Positions 15,757 through 25,213 are shown, counted from the stretch's first letter. The stretch: DNA of 64,000 bases from CAWIJK01 sp963836375 (GCA_963836375.1 CAWIJK010000002.1:558001-622000); one strand, 5' to 3'. Notes: a model not told the origin generated them from the letters alone. Made by a program: numbers and translations.

Positions 15757-18700
15757 GTGGCCAGCACGGTTACCGTCACCATTCTCTTCACGGACATGGT
15801 CGGCTCGACGGAACTGTCGTCCCGCCTGGACGCGAACGCCGCCGACGAGCTCCGTCAGGGCCACTTCTCGGTCCTTCGTCAGGCGCTTGCGGCGAGCGAG
15901 GGACGGGAGGTCAAGAACACGGGCGACGGCCTCATGGCCGTGTTCACCAGCCCATCGGCGGCCCTCAACTGTGCGGTCGGGATGCAACAGGGCGTCGAAC
16001 TGGACAACCGCCGTTCGGCCCGGCAGCTCGGCCTCCGGGTCGGGGTGAGCGGCGGGGAGGTCACCACCGAGGACGATGACTACTTCGGGGATCCGGTCAT
16101 CGAGGCGGCCCGCCTGTGCGCGGCCTGCGACGGCGGGCAGGTCCTGGCCAGCGAGATCGCCCGGATCATGGCCGGCCGGCGGAGCCCGCACCGCTTCAGG
16201 GCCCTCGGGGAACGGACCCTCAAGGGCATGGCCGAGCCGGTGAGCGTCTGCGAGGTCGAATGGGAGCCGTTGCCGGTGGCCGCCGGGACCCCTCTTCCCG
16301 ATCGGCTCCAACCGATCAGCAGCGCCGGCCTCTTCGGGTTCTTCGGCCGCCAGCCCGAGAAAGAGCGCCTCCTCGAGGCGGTGAAGGATGTTGTGGACGG
16401 CGGCCGCCGGGTGGCCTTCATTTCGGGTGAACCGGGCATCGGAAAGACCTCACTGTGCCGGGTCGTGGCCCAAGAGGCTCACGATCGTGGTGTGACGGTC
16501 CTCTACGGACGGTCCGACGAGGACCTGGGCGTGAGCTACCAGCCCCTCGCCGAGGCGCTGAACCAACTGGTCATCCACGCAGACGAGGCTCTCCTCGCCC
16601 GCCACGTGGCAGAGAACGGTGGGGCGTTGGCCAGCCTTGTCCCTGCCCTGTCGAAGCGCATGCCGGGGTTGACCGAGGTCCGGACCGCCGACCCGGACAC
16701 CGAACGGTTCAGGCTCTTCGGGGCGGTCGTCGGGCTGTTGTCGTTGGTCTCGAGCGAAGAAAGCCTCCTGTTGGTGCTCGACGACCTGCACTGGGCCGAC
16801 AGGGCGACCCTCCAGCTGACCCGGCATCTTGCGTGCTCCGACCAGCTCTCGAAGGTCATGATCCTCGGCACCTACCGGGATTCGGATCTCGCAGCGGGTA
16901 GCCCGCTTGCCGACATGCTGGCCAGCCTGCGTCGCGAAGTCGCCGTGGAGCGGATCGATCTGGCCGGCCTGGACGACACCGAGGTCGTCGAGATGATGGA
17001 GAAGGTTGCCGGCCACGAGATGAATGAAGCCGGCGTTGACCTCGCCCACGCGGTGCGACGGGAGACCGAGGGCAATCCCTTCTTCACGACTGAGATGCTC
17101 CGCCATCTGGGTGAAGCCGGACTCGTCTTCCAAGACGCCACCGGACGCTGGGTGGCGAACGAGGACCTCTATGAGAGGGGCCTGCCCCAGAGCGTGCGAG
17201 AGGTGGTCGGTCAACGGGTCGATCGCCTCGGGGAAGAAGCCCGTCGTGTCCTGTCCCTGGCGGCAGTGATCGGGCGGGACTTCGACGTCGGGCTCCTGGC
17301 TCGAGTCGCTGCGATCGACGAAGACGGCCTCTTGGACCTCATCGACGAGGCGACCGAAGCCGGCCTGGTCGTCGAGGTCGAGGGGGTCATTGACCGGTTC
17401 GGCTTCGCCCACGCGCTGACCCAGCACACGCTGTACGAGGACCTGGGGGCCACCCGGCGGTCACGGGCCCACCGCAAGACCGCCGAGGTTCTCGAGGGAC
17501 TCTGCGGGGACACTCCCGAACAACGGGCCGGCGAGCTGGCCCGTCATTTCGTCGCCGCCACGAGGACCGTGGACACGACGAAGGCCATCTCGTACTCGAG
17601 AATGGCCGGCGCCCAAGCACTGGCCCAGCACGCACCGGCCGACGCCCTGGGTTGGTTCATGCAGGCTCTCGACCTGTCCACCCAGGCGCCGCTGGATCAG
17701 GCGGTTCTGTGTGATCTGCTGATCGGTCTGGGCACGGCCCAGCGCCAGAGCGGCCTTCCGGCCCACCGAGAGACGCTGCTCCGGGCCGCTGCGGTTGCCG
17801 AGAGCCTGGGCAACAGCGAGCTGCTGGTTGCCGCCGCCCTCGCCAACAGCCGGTCCGGAGCCAGCGCGGCGGGTCTCGTGGACCGCGAGAGGGTGGAGGT
17901 TCTGGAGCGGGCCCTCGAGATGTCGGGGGACGTCGAGAGCGTCGAGAGGGCCCTGTTACTCGTCACGCTGGCCAACGAATTGACCTATGCCGATCAACCG
18001 GACCGGCGGGCTCGACTAATCGATGACGCCCTCCAGATGGCTCGTCGAAGTGACGATCCGTTCGTCCGTCTGGCTGTGATCTCGCGTGCGTACCAGGACG
18101 AGTTCCTGCCCGACAATCTCGAGACGCGGCTCTCCGACCTGGCCGAGGCGGTGGCCATCGCCTCGACGGTGGGCGATCCCGTCGCCAGGTTCCGGGCTCA
18201 CTACAACCGGGCGGTCGCATGTGTTCAGGCTGGCGATCGTGCAGGGTTCGATGTGCACATCGACGGTTGCAAGGAGATGGTCGATCAACTCGGCCCCTAC
18301 GAGCGATGGACCGTCGTACTCCTCCAATCCATGCGTTCGCTCCTGTCGGGAGACCTGCCCGCGGCGGAATCGCAAGCCGACGCAGCCCTTGCCGTGGCGG
18401 CCGAGAGTGCTCCGGAGGCACTGGCCGCCTACGGCGCCCAGCTGAGTGAGATCCGCTACGCGCAGGGTCGACTCGACGAGATTGTCGAGTTCTTCGCGCA
18501 GGCTGCAATCGACAACCCCGGCCTCCCGGTCATCCGAGCGGCAATCGCTCGGAACCTCTGCGAGCTGGAGCGGGACGACGAGGCGCTGGCGATGATCGAA
18601 GACGATATCGACGACGGGTTCGTCTCGTACCCTTACAACGGGACCTGGTTGCCGGCCATGGCCTGCCTGGCAGAGGCCTGCTCGGGCGCTGGCCGGGTCG

Positions 18701-19047
18701 ACGGTGCCCAGCGTCTCTACGACCTGTTGGTCCCCTGGCACTCCCAGGTGGTGTGTGTCGGCCCGACCACCCAGGGCCCCGTCGCCCTGTACCTGGCCAT
18801 GCTCTCCACGTTTCTCGGCCACTACGACGACGCCGAACGGCACTTCGCCGAGTCGCTCGAACTGAGCCTGGGCCTTCAGGCGCCCTACTGGAGCGCCCGC
18901 ACCAGGTTCGAGTGGGCGAAGATGGCGCGCCTCGGTGGGCGGGACGGCGATGAGGGCCATGCCGCCGAGATGTTGACCAGCGCCTTGGCGGCAGCGAGAA
19001 CGCACGGCTTCAAGGTGTTGGAGGAACGGGTGGCGGCTCTCTCCTAG
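15757..19047 (+). CDS. Class III adenylate/guanylate cyclase - AAA ATPase - TPR protein
   Basis: 1,096 aa signalling protein. The cyclase domain (about 1-165) shows LFTDMVGST (first metal Asp), KNTGDGLMAVF (substrate Lys and second metal Asp) and YFGDPVIEAARL. In the last motif the usual catalytic Asn (VNxAARL) is replaced by Ile, so cyclase activity is uncertain. The ATPase domain has Walker A GEPGIGKTS (about 223-231) and Walker B LLLVLDDLHWAD (about 338-349), as in the MalT/LuxR-related STAND class. From about 600 onward it is helical and TPR-like. There is no C-terminal DNA-binding HTH. No membrane segment, so cytoplasmic. Confidence 0.88.
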   Translation: MASTVTVTILFTDMVGSTELSSRLDANAADELRQGHFSVLRQALAASEGREVKNTGDGLMAVFTSPSAALNCAVGMQQGVELDNRRSARQLGLRVGVSGGEVTTEDDDYFGDPVIEAARLCAACDGGQVLASEIARIMAGRRSPHRFRALGERTLKGMAEPVSVCEVEWEPLPVAAGTPLPDRLQPISSAGLFGFFGRQPEKERLLEAVKDVVDGGRRVAFISGEPGIGKTSLCRVVAQEAHDRGVTVLYGRSDEDLGVSYQPLAEALNQLVIHADEALLARHVAENGGALASLVPALSKRMPGLTEVRTADPDTERFRLFGAVVGLLSLVSSEESLLLVLDDLHWADRATLQLTRHLACSDQLSKVMILGTYRDSDLAAGSPLADMLASLRREVAVERIDLAGLDDTEVVEMMEKVAGHEMNEAGVDLAHAVRRETEGNPFFTTEMLRHLGEAGLVFQDATGRWVANEDLYERGLPQSVREVVGQRVDRLGEEARRVLSLAAVIGRDFDVGLLARVAAIDEDGLLDLIDEATEAGLVVEVEGVIDRFGFAHALTQHTLYEDLGATRRSRAHRKTAEVLEGLCGDTPEQRAGELARHFVAATRTVDTTKAISYSRMAGAQALAQHAPADALGWFMQALDLSTQAPLDQAVLCDLLIGLGTAQRQSGLPAHRETLLRAAAVAESLGNSELLVAAALANSRSGASAAGLVDRERVEVLERALEMSGDVESVERALLLVTLANELTYADQPDRRARLIDDALQMARRSDDPFVRLAVISRAYQDEFLPDNLETRLSDLAEAVAIASTVGDPVARFRAHYNRAVACVQAGDRAGFDVHIDGCKEMVDQLGPYERWTVVLLQSMRSLLSGDLPAAESQADAALAVAAESAPEALAAYGAQLSEIRYAQGRLDEIVEFFAQAAIDNPGLPVIRAAIARNLCELERDDEALAMIEDDIDDGFVSYPYNGTWLPAMACLAEACSGAGRVDGAQRLYDLLVPWHSQVVCVGPTTQGPVALYLAMLSTFLGHYDDAERHFAESLELSLGLQAPYWSARTRFEWAKMARLGGRDGDEGHAAEMLTSALAAARTHGFKVLEERVAALS

Positions 19048-19231
19048 AGACCGCCGCCGGGGGAGAGGTGAGCCGTGCGGTGGCTCAGCGTGAGAAGCGT
19101 TCAGTGTTCGGGCCGGTCTGAGAAGCGGCTCCAGGACGGGTGCGACCAGCCGCCTCCGGGGCGCCACACCGACGCTCTGGTCACCGTCAACTGCTGAACG
19201 TCGTCGGAGATTGCCACATAGGATCATCGAA

Positions 19232-20029
19232 ATGGCCACAACCCGCACGCACGGGATCATCGACATCGACGGCCTGGCCGTCTACTACGAAACCCAGGGT
19301 GATGGGGAGACCATTGTGCTCCTCCATGGAGGGTTGGCGGATAACTCCACGTGGGCTGCGCAGTTCTCGGGGTTGTCACCGCACCGCCACGTGGTGGCCC
19401 CTGAGCGCCAGGCGCAGGGCCATACTCCTGACCGGCCCGGGCCGCTGACCTATCAGGTGATGGCCGACCAGACCGTCGGCTTCCTCGTCGCCCTCGGCCT
19501 CGGGCCGGTGGACCTCCTCGGATGGAGCGACGGGGGCATGGTGGGAACCCTTCTTGCGGCAGGACACCCCGAACTCGTCCGGACGCTGACCGTCACGGGA
19601 TCCGGCTTCTCGAATTCTGGCTACGTCCCCGGAGCGATGGAGGCCCTCCTAGCGCTCTCGCCCGGCGATGAGGACATGACCATGTTCGCCGCCATGTATG
19701 CCCAAGCCTCCCCGGACGGACCTGAACACTTCGGCGAGGTGTGGGAGAAAGTGCGCACGATGTGGGCCGAGCCCTTCGACTGGACAGCAGCAGTGGAGGG
19801 GATCTCCGCCCCGACGCTGGTCATCGTCGGCGACGACGACTACGTCAGCGTGGAGCACGCACAGAGGTTCTCCCGCGCCGTCGAGAACGGGCAGCTCGCC
19901 GTTGTTCCAGGGGCGTCGCACCTCGTACCGATGGAGAAGCCCGAACTCTTCAACCAGCTGGTGCTCGATTTCACGGCAAGCCCGTTTCCCGAGACGATGA
20001 TGCCGATCCGGCGCAAGGCAGGCGGTTGA
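19232..20029 (+). CDS. Alpha/beta-fold hydrolase
   Basis: 265 aa. Core features: IVLLHGGLADN (oxyanion loop), LLGWSDGGMVGTLLA with nucleophile Ser in GWSDGG, VIVGDDDYV with the acid Asp, and PGASHLVPMEKP with the catalytic His. The full Ser-Asp-His set makes an active hydrolase likely; substrate unknown. ATG 19232 is chosen over an upstream codon at 19211 because it lies seven bases after TAGGAT (19219-19224) and gives the normal N-terminus. Confidence 0.82.
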   Translation: MATTRTHGIIDIDGLAVYYETQGDGETIVLLHGGLADNSTWAAQFSGLSPHRHVVAPERQAQGHTPDRPGPLTYQVMADQTVGFLVALGLGPVDLLGWSDGGMVGTLLAAGHPELVRTLTVTGSGFSNSGYVPGAMEALLALSPGDEDMTMFAAMYAQASPDGPEHFGEVWEKVRTMWAEPFDWTAAVEGISAPTLVIVGDDDYVSVEHAQRFSRAVENGQLAVVPGASHLVPMEKPELFNQLVLDFTASPFPETMMPIRRKAGG

Positions 20030-20058
20030 GGTACCGGGCCAGCCGGCCGCGTGGCTCG

Positions 20059-20490
20059 TCAGCGTCGGTCTATCGAGAATTCCAGCACCTGGGTAAGGCG
20101 GATGTTGTTTCCAGACGGGTCGCGGAAAGACGTGTCGATGCCGTATGGCTGGGGTGTCGGGGGGTCGTTGAATACGACGCCCCGCGCCGAGAGCTCGTCG
20201 TATGAGGCTTGGCAGTCGTCAGTCTCGAGGAACAGCGTCCCGCCAGCGCCCTTGGCGACAAGCTCGGCCAGCTGACCGCTCGCGGCAGGGTCGAGCATCG
20301 GAGACCCAGGGACCGGCATGAGCACGAGGCCGACGCCGTTCTGACCGACCGGTCCGACGACCAGCCACCGCAGACCCCACTCCTCCATGGTCACGTCCGC
20401 CCGCACCTCCCAACCGAGCGTCTGTGTGTAGAAGGCGAGCGCCTCATCCTGATCGTGCACCCAGAACTGCGCGTTGGCGATCTCGATCAT
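20059..20490 (-). CDS. VOC (glyoxalase/bleomycin-resistance) family protein
   Basis: 143 aa, one VOC module made of two beta-alpha-beta-beta-beta repeats: ANAQFWVHDQDEALAFYTQTLGWE at its start shortened here to its key part FWVHDQDEALAFY, then GTLFLETDDCQASYDEL and SFRDPSGNNIRLTQ with a metal-site Glu/Asp pattern. Substrate cannot be told. ATG 20490 is preferred to 20496; an AGGTGCTC-type weak site lies upstream. Same strand as the AraC and DHFR-like genes. Confidence 0.8.
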   Translation of the reverse strand: MIEIANAQFWVHDQDEALAFYTQTLGWEVRADVTMEEWGLRWLVVGPVGQNGVGLVLMPVPGSPMLDPAASGQLAELVAKGAGGTLFLETDDCQASYDELSARGVVFNDPPTPQPYGIDTSFRDPSGNNIRLTQVLEFSIDRR

Positions 20491-20522
20491 GAGCACCTCC
20501 CAGTGGTTGCCTACCGGCCATC

Positions 20523-20951
20523 CTAGGGAAGGGGCGACCGCTCAGCTTCTCGAAACGTGCGGTTCTGGGGACGCCCGTAGGCGCGAGCGATGCAGCCGGG
20601 AATGCGAATGTGGCGCTGCGCGGGAGGGAAGGCCGATCGGTAAGCCAGCGGCGCCGCGCCATAGACGCGCCGGAAGCTCGCAGTGAACGAGCCCACACTA
20701 CCGAGGCCGACTGCGAAGCAGATATCGGTCACCGTGCGGTCGGTATTCCGGAGCAATGCGGCAGCACGTTCCAGTCGACGGGTGAGGAGATACTGGTGCG
20801 GCGCTTCGCCGAACGTGCGTCGGAATTCCCGGCTGAAGTGTGCCGGCGAAAACCCGGCGGCTCGAGCGAGGTCCGCCACGGTGAGCGGATCGAAGTACCG
20901 GGAATCGGCGAGATCCCGGGCCCGGAGCAGGTGACGAGCGGGCGGAACCAT
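20523..20951 (-). CDS. AraC-family DNA-binding protein
   Basis: 142 aa. Two helix-turn-helix units are clear: FDPLTVADLARAAGFSPAHF (first) and VTDICFAVGLGSVGSFTASF (second), followed by FRRVYGAAPLAYR, the AraC signature. There is no effector-binding domain before it, so this is a stand-alone HTH protein. ATG 20951 is favoured; further upstream codons encode Arg-rich sequence unlike the family. It may control the adjacent VOC or DHFR-like genes; that is a guess from proximity. Confidence 0.8.
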   Translation of the reverse strand: MVPPARHLLRARDLADSRYFDPLTVADLARAAGFSPAHFSREFRRTFGEAPHQYLLTRRLERAAALLRNTDRTVTDICFAVGLGSVGSFTASFRRVYGAAPLAYRSAFPPAQRHIRIPGCIARAYGRPQNRTFREAERSPLP

Positions 20952-21080
20952 TCCTCGAAGTATTCCAGACCCTTGGACTCGGGATCGGACTGTGCAGCGG
21001 GGCCGTGTCCGATGCCGGCGGACAGGCTGGCATCGGACGCTCGTGACCTGTCGGCTAAGTGCGAGCACGATCAGTTGCCG

Positions 21081-21680
21081 CTACGCGGCCCCCGTGTCCC
21101 GCTCGTAGGTGAGGAGCAGCACACCAGTGGTTGTCGGAGTGCACCCGGTGAGCCGCAATCGAAGCGGGTCGGGGTATTCCCCGAACAGCCGCTTGCCCGT
21201 GCCGAGCACGAGCGGGTGCAGCATGATCGTGAAGACATCGATCAGTTCGTTGGCGATGAGCGTCTGTACGAGCACGCCGCTGCCCAGAACGGTGACGAAG
21301 CCGTCCCCTTCCGCCTTGAGCTCCCGGACCGCCTCGACGATGTTGCCGTCGAGCACCTGGCAGTTGGCCCACCCCAGGTCCTGTTGACGCAGCGTCCTGG
21401 TCACGACGTATTTCGGCGTCGCGTTGAGGCTGGCCGCGATGGGGTTGTCGGCAGGTTCGTGGGGCCAGTGCGCCGCCATGTGCTCATAGGTCTTGCGGCC
21501 GAAGAGGTAGGCCGAGGTCTGACCGATCCCGTGTCCGGCCTGCTGGGCCATGACCTCGTCGCCATAGGGGGCACCCCAACCGCCGTGCTCGAACCCGCCC
21601 TGGCGGTCTTCGTCGGGTCCACCCAGGCCCTGCATAACGCCGTCGAGCGTGACGAACTCGACCACCCCCAGCTTGCGCAT
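21081..21680 (-). CDS. Dihydrofolate reductase / RibD C-terminal domain family protein
   Basis: 199 aa. MRKLGVVEFVTLDGVMQG matches the first strand of small DHFR-like reductases, YLFGRKTYEHMA and VTVLGSGVLVQTLI the NADPH-binding region, and FTIMLHPLVLGTGKRLF the closing part. Such proteins (YyaP/YwjB type) are common near AraC or SRPBCC genes and their reaction is unknown. Start ATG 21680. The mRNA leader on the minus strand contains GGGAGGC just upstream. Confidence 0.82.
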   Translation of the reverse strand: MRKLGVVEFVTLDGVMQGLGGPDEDRQGGFEHGGWGAPYGDEVMAQQAGHGIGQTSAYLFGRKTYEHMAAHWPHEPADNPIAASLNATPKYVVTRTLRQQDLGWANCQVLDGNIVEAVRELKAEGDGFVTVLGSGVLVQTLIANELIDVFTIMLHPLVLGTGKRLFGEYPDPLRLRLTGCTPTTTGVLLLTYERDTGAA

Positions 21681-22024
21681 GGTGCCTCCCCTTGGGTTTC
21701 CGAATCCAATCTAGCGAGGGTCTTCGTTGGTTCCGATGCGCGAGGCGAGAAGCGGAGAAGTGACCGATTGCCCCCGCCGTCGCGTTCAGAACAAGGCTGG
21801 ACTCCGCCGCGTCCAACGAGTCTCAGACCTCGTCAAGCGGGACTCGATCCTCGGTGCAGCGACAGCGGTCTTGGAGAGCGCCCGACACTGTGGATTCGCG
21901 GCGCTCGAGGTGCGGGGTGAGGAATTGCTCCGCACCGATCACGCCCCACAGGTGACCTGGCTCGTTCCACCGCCGAGCCACTGTGGCGCTCCCCGAACGC
22001 CGCAGAATGGAGATGCCGCCCTGG
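21681..22024. other. Intergenic region, no supported gene
   Basis: About 345 bases between the DHFR-like gene and the crotonase gene. Overlapping open frames on both strands lack conserved motifs, and neither has a ribosome-binding site. Nothing else is recognised. Confidence 0.4.
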
Positions 22025-22744
22025 TCACCGCTGTGCGGGCTTTGTGGTGCTGAGGCTCTGGAATATCCCCCTATCGACCGAGAGTCCGTTGCGAATGGCT
22101 TCGATGGCAGTGGATCTCGCGTGAGCCTTCGTCGTTGCATGAGCGTGTCGGTCGAGACCCGAGAATTGACCTGCAATTGCGGTCGCCGTCTGCACGAGGT
22201 CGGCACCGTCGACCACTCGGTCCAAAAACCCGGCCGCGACACCGTCTGAGGGTGTGTAGGACTCTGCCAGAATCACTGCCCGGTTGAAATGTGCTGGCGC
22301 AAGCCGCTGGCGACAGATCTCGATCGCTGCCCACGGCATGGTAAGTCCAATGGCCACCTCGTTGGCCACCAGTCGGAAAGGGCCCTCGACCCCGATCCGG
22401 TAGTCCGCCGACAACAGGAGGAAGCTGCCCATGGCCACCGCGTGACCGTTGCACGCGACGACGACAGGAGAGGGGTGTGCCAGGAGTCGAAGCGCCAAGA
22501 CAAACCCTTGTTCAAGCATCAGTCCAGCGTCAGGACCTCCGGCACTCAGGACCTTGAGATCGAAGCCACCCGAGAAGATGCCGGGACGCCCCGTGAGAAT
22601 GACGATCGCGTCGTCCGCCAGGGCACGATCGAGTGCCTCGTTGAGGGCAGAGAGCATCGGGACGGAGAGCGCATTGGCTTTGCCGTCGTCCATGGCGATC
22701 GTCGCCACGCCTTCGCCGAGTTGATAGGAGACGAGTTTGTCCAT
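22025..22744 (-). CDS. Enoyl-CoA hydratase/isomerase family protein (crotonase)
   Basis: 239 aa. The crotonase fold is seen in VATIAMDDGKANALS, the first oxyanion loop FSGGFDLKVL and the second CNGHAVAMGSFLLLSADYRIG, then NEVAIGLTMP. The His/Phe-type active site residues cannot be fully assigned, so hydratase, isomerase or other activity is open. ATG 22744 is used; the six codons before it (MREGVS) belong to an AGG-containing ribosome-binding region. It starts 21 bases after the methyltransferase stop, a probable two-gene operon. Confidence 0.85.
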   Translation of the reverse strand: MDKLVSYQLGEGVATIAMDDGKANALSVPMLSALNEALDRALADDAIVILTGRPGIFSGGFDLKVLSAGGPDAGLMLEQGFVLALRLLAHPSPVVVACNGHAVAMGSFLLLSADYRIGVEGPFRLVANEVAIGLTMPWAAIEICRQRLAPAHFNRAVILAESYTPSDGVAAGFLDRVVDGADLVQTATAIAGQFSGLDRHAHATTKAHARSTAIEAIRNGLSVDRGIFQSLSTTKPAQR

Positions 22745-22765
22745 CGAGACACCTTCCCTCATCTA

Positions 22766-23599
22766 CTACGCCTTGCGGGCGGTCACCAGCCAGTAGGCAC
22801 TGCCCAGTACGACACCTTCGGGCGTGGCGTACGGTCGCAGCGCTTCGAGGGTCGCCTCGGTACCGGCTTGGACCGCCTCGGGGTCCTTTCCCTCCACCAG
22901 CCGGCGCCCCATCTCGTCAGAGAGCATGAAACTCACGACGTCCTGGGGGTCGCGTCCGATGCGCATCCCGTCCTTGTGCTCCTCGACGATGACCTCCGAC
23001 CATCCGGCGGAGTGGAGCAGATCCCTGGTCCGCTGGCCGTCCGCCAGGGCGAAGGGTCCGGGGGCGCCAGGTTCGGGCAGCTCGGGGATGCCCACGTGGA
23101 CCACCATCGCCATGGCCGGCACCGCAATCCACTCGTTGGCGAACATCTCCTGCCAGCACACGAAACAAAGCCGGCCACCGGGACGGACTGCCCTCGCCAG
23201 GTTGGCGAAGGCGAGATCCGGGTCGTCGAAGAACATGACGCCGAAGCGGCTCACCACAGCGTCGAAGGTTTGCTCGAAGGAGACCGTCTGGGCGTCGCAC
23301 TGGACGAAGTCGACCTCCACCCCCTGTTCCTCGGCCCGCCTCCGGGCCACCCCCAAGATGGGCGCCGAGAGGTCGAGGCCGGTCACCCGCCCACCGGGTC
23401 CGACGGCTCTGGCCGCCTCCAAGCTGATAGCACCGTTGCCGCACCCGACGTCCAAGACCCGCTCGCCCGGCTCGAGGCCGACGGCCGTGAGCAGCCGGCG
23501 GCCGAAGGGGGCGAGCATGGTGTCGAAGCGCTCGGCCTCTGTCACCCAGACGTCGGCGGGGCGACCGTTCCAGTAGTCGGCCATGTCAGTGTTCGACAT
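22766..23599 (-). CDS. Class I SAM-dependent methyltransferase
   Basis: 277 aa. Motif I VLDVGCGNGAISLEAA (about 50-65), then VTGLDLSAPIL (acidic loop) and the FDAVVSRFGVMFFDDP region, as in UbiE-like small-molecule methyltransferases. Substrate unknown. The N-terminus (YWNGRPADVWV) fits the same group. The ribosome-binding sequence AGGAGCC lies just upstream of ATG 23599. Leads the operon with the crotonase gene. Confidence 0.85.
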   Translation of the reverse strand: MSNTDMADYWNGRPADVWVTEAERFDTMLAPFGRRLLTAVGLEPGERVLDVGCGNGAISLEAARAVGPGGRVTGLDLSAPILGVARRRAEEQGVEVDFVQCDAQTVSFEQTFDAVVSRFGVMFFDDPDLAFANLARAVRPGGRLCFVCWQEMFANEWIAVPAMAMVVHVGIPELPEPGAPGPFALADGQRTRDLLHSAGWSEVIVEEHKDGMRIGRDPQDVVSFMLSDEMGRRLVEGKDPEAVQAGTEATLEALRPYATPEGVVLGSAYWLVTARKA

Positions 23600-24147
23600 G
23601 GCTCCTTTCTAGCGCCGGCTCGCTTCGAGTGCGCAGAAATCCAGCGTCTGCCGGCTCAGGAGATCGAACCGTAAGTGCCGATATCCGAGGGGTGAGGGCG
23701 AGTCCCCGAGCACCAACGACCCCTGCCCCCGAACACGGTTCGGTGGGCACAGGGCGGTTCAGCAAACAATGTTGTTTCGTGGCGATCTATTCAAGTCACC
23801 TACGTGGAAAGGACAGGAAAGTCGGAGGACTCGATAACCCCCGAGGAACAGACCGAACTCGTTGACGCAGAGGCGGTCGTTCACGAGGAGCCATTCCTCA
23901 AGTTCTCCCCGGACGGGCTCGCGCTCTCAGTCCGTGAGCGCGATGTCCGAGATGTTCGCCAGATGGGCCTTCCGCCAAACGAGTCCGCCTGACCCCTGCC
24001 CGGTCCGATACCCCGGGACGCACGTTGGCCGCCGGTCACGGCGATATCGGGGACGGCCCTCTGGGCAGTTGCTCGTGCAGGCCGAGCGGGTTTGCGCTAG
24101 CCCCACCGATCCCGTTGACTCTCTGCGGGGAGAGAACGGGGTGAGCG
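23600..24147. other. 548-base intergenic region
   Basis: No gene with a recognisable family. It is less GC-rich around 23760-23830 (for example aacaatgttgtttcg), where a promoter could lie. It includes one weak candidate ORF (23804-23992), listed separately. Confidence 0.4.
23804..23992 (+). CDS. Possible small acidic protein (62 aa)
   Basis: GTG 23804 opens 62 codons with balanced, non-shadow-like composition (ITPEEQTELVDAEAVVHEE, FLKFSPDGLALSVRERD). No motif or family is recognised and the ribosome-binding site is weak (GGAAAGGACAG lies inside the start region). It may be a real small gene or a remnant. Confidence 0.25.
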   Translation: MERTGKSEDSITPEEQTELVDAEAVVHEEPFLKFSPDGLALSVRERDVRDVRQMGLPPNESA

Positions 24148-24561
24148 ATGGAAGTTGTCGACCGCGAACGGCAAGTACGCAGGTTCGTCGACGAGGTCTG
24201 GAACGACAGGAACTACGGAGCGGCCGCTGACCTCTACGGCGGAAAGTACGTCAATCCGTTTGGGGCAGGTCCCTCCGCCAGGGTCGAACCAATCCGCCGC
24301 TACCACCAGGCGTTTCCTGACCTCCGCCTGGATATCGAGGAACTGGTCGTGGCCGGCGAGACGGCCGTCCTCAGGGCCACGTTCCGCGGCACCGACACCG
24401 GAGGGTACGTGGGGCGGCTCCCGACGGGTCGGACTGTGGAGGAATGGGTGGTCACCATCATGCACTTCGAAGCGGACAAGGTTGTGAGGGAATGGATCGG
24501 AGCCGACAAGCTCGGCCTTTTCATCCAGTTGGGAGTCCTCGACGACCCGTGGCCCAGCTAG
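24148..24561 (+). CDS. SnoaL-like / ester cyclase family protein
   Basis: 137 aa NTF2-like fold: VRRFVDEVWNDRNYGAAADLY at the N-terminus, the YHQAFPDLRLDIEELVV stretch, then VLRATFRGTDTGGY and the final IMHFEADKVVREWIGADKL. This is the pattern of SnoaL polyketide cyclase relatives with unknown substrate. ATG 24148 is preceded by GGGGTGAGCG as a modest ribosome-binding site. Confidence 0.8.
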   Translation: MEVVDRERQVRRFVDEVWNDRNYGAAADLYGGKYVNPFGAGPSARVEPIRRYHQAFPDLRLDIEELVVAGETAVLRATFRGTDTGGYVGRLPTGRTVEEWVVTIMHFEADKVVREWIGADKLGLFIQLGVLDDPWPS

Positions 24562-24665
24562 GCAGACAATCGCGGATCTGACTACGAGACCCCACAATGT
24601 GCCGGGGCGGAGTCCGGCCAGCCCAGACGACCACGTGGGTGACGTGTTCACTAAGGTCGCAGCGC

Positions 24666-25139
24666 GTGAGCGACGACGCTGGACGACCCGTGCGGATCGG
24701 CGGATTCGAGGATACCGACTCGATCGGCCGTCTCCTTCACGACTTCAATCGTGAATTCAATGAACCGACCCCGTCCCCTTCGGCATTGGCCGACCGCTTC
24801 AAGGTGCTCCTCAAAGGCGGCGACACCCTCGTTCTGCTGGCCGGCGACGGCCCCGACGGCTTGGCGGTCCTTCGCTTCCGCCGGGCAATCTGGAGCAGCG
24901 GATTCGAGTGCTCTCTGGCGGAGCTTTACGTCGTCCCACACCTGCGCCATCTGGGGATCGGTCGGGCCCTCATGGGCGCAGTACTGCACGAGGCCCGAGG
25001 GCGCGGGGCCGACACGATGGATGTCGGCGTCGATGAGCCCGATGCGGTTGCCCGCAGGCTCTACGAGAGCCTCGGGTTCACCAACCGGACAGGTGGACCT
25101 GACGGACCCGTCATGTTCGTCTACGAGCGGGAGCTCTGA
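24666..25139 (+). CDS. GNAT-family N-acetyltransferase
   Basis: 157 aa. The acetyl-CoA-binding motif A is ELYVVPHLRHLGIGRALM, containing the R-x-x-G-x-G loop, followed by MDVGVDEPDAVARRLYESLGF (motif B). Substrate unknown. GTG 24666 is chosen because homology begins after it; the frame is open back to 24597 without conserved residues. Last gene of the accessory block before the arginine operon. Confidence 0.82.
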   Translation: MSDDAGRPVRIGGFEDTDSIGRLLHDFNREFNEPTPSPSALADRFKVLLKGGDTLVLLAGDGPDGLAVLRFRRAIWSSGFECSLAELYVVPHLRHLGIGRALMGAVLHEARGRGADTMDVGVDEPDAVARRLYESLGFTNRTGGPDGPVMFVYEREL

Positions 25140-25213
25140 CGGCGCCGAGCCCCCTGACCGCCGGACTACCCGGGGGCGAGGCTGCTCCTGACCGAGGGCG
25201 TGGCCACCAGGGT

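Noticed and set aside
21823..22242. 139-codon minus-strand frame overlapping the end of the crotonase gene
   Set aside because: No motif, no ribosome-binding site, and it overlaps a well-supported gene in another frame.
13994..25213. Genomic island or prophage
   Set aside because: No integrase, transposase, att repeat or tRNA flank is visible, so it is described only as an accessory block.
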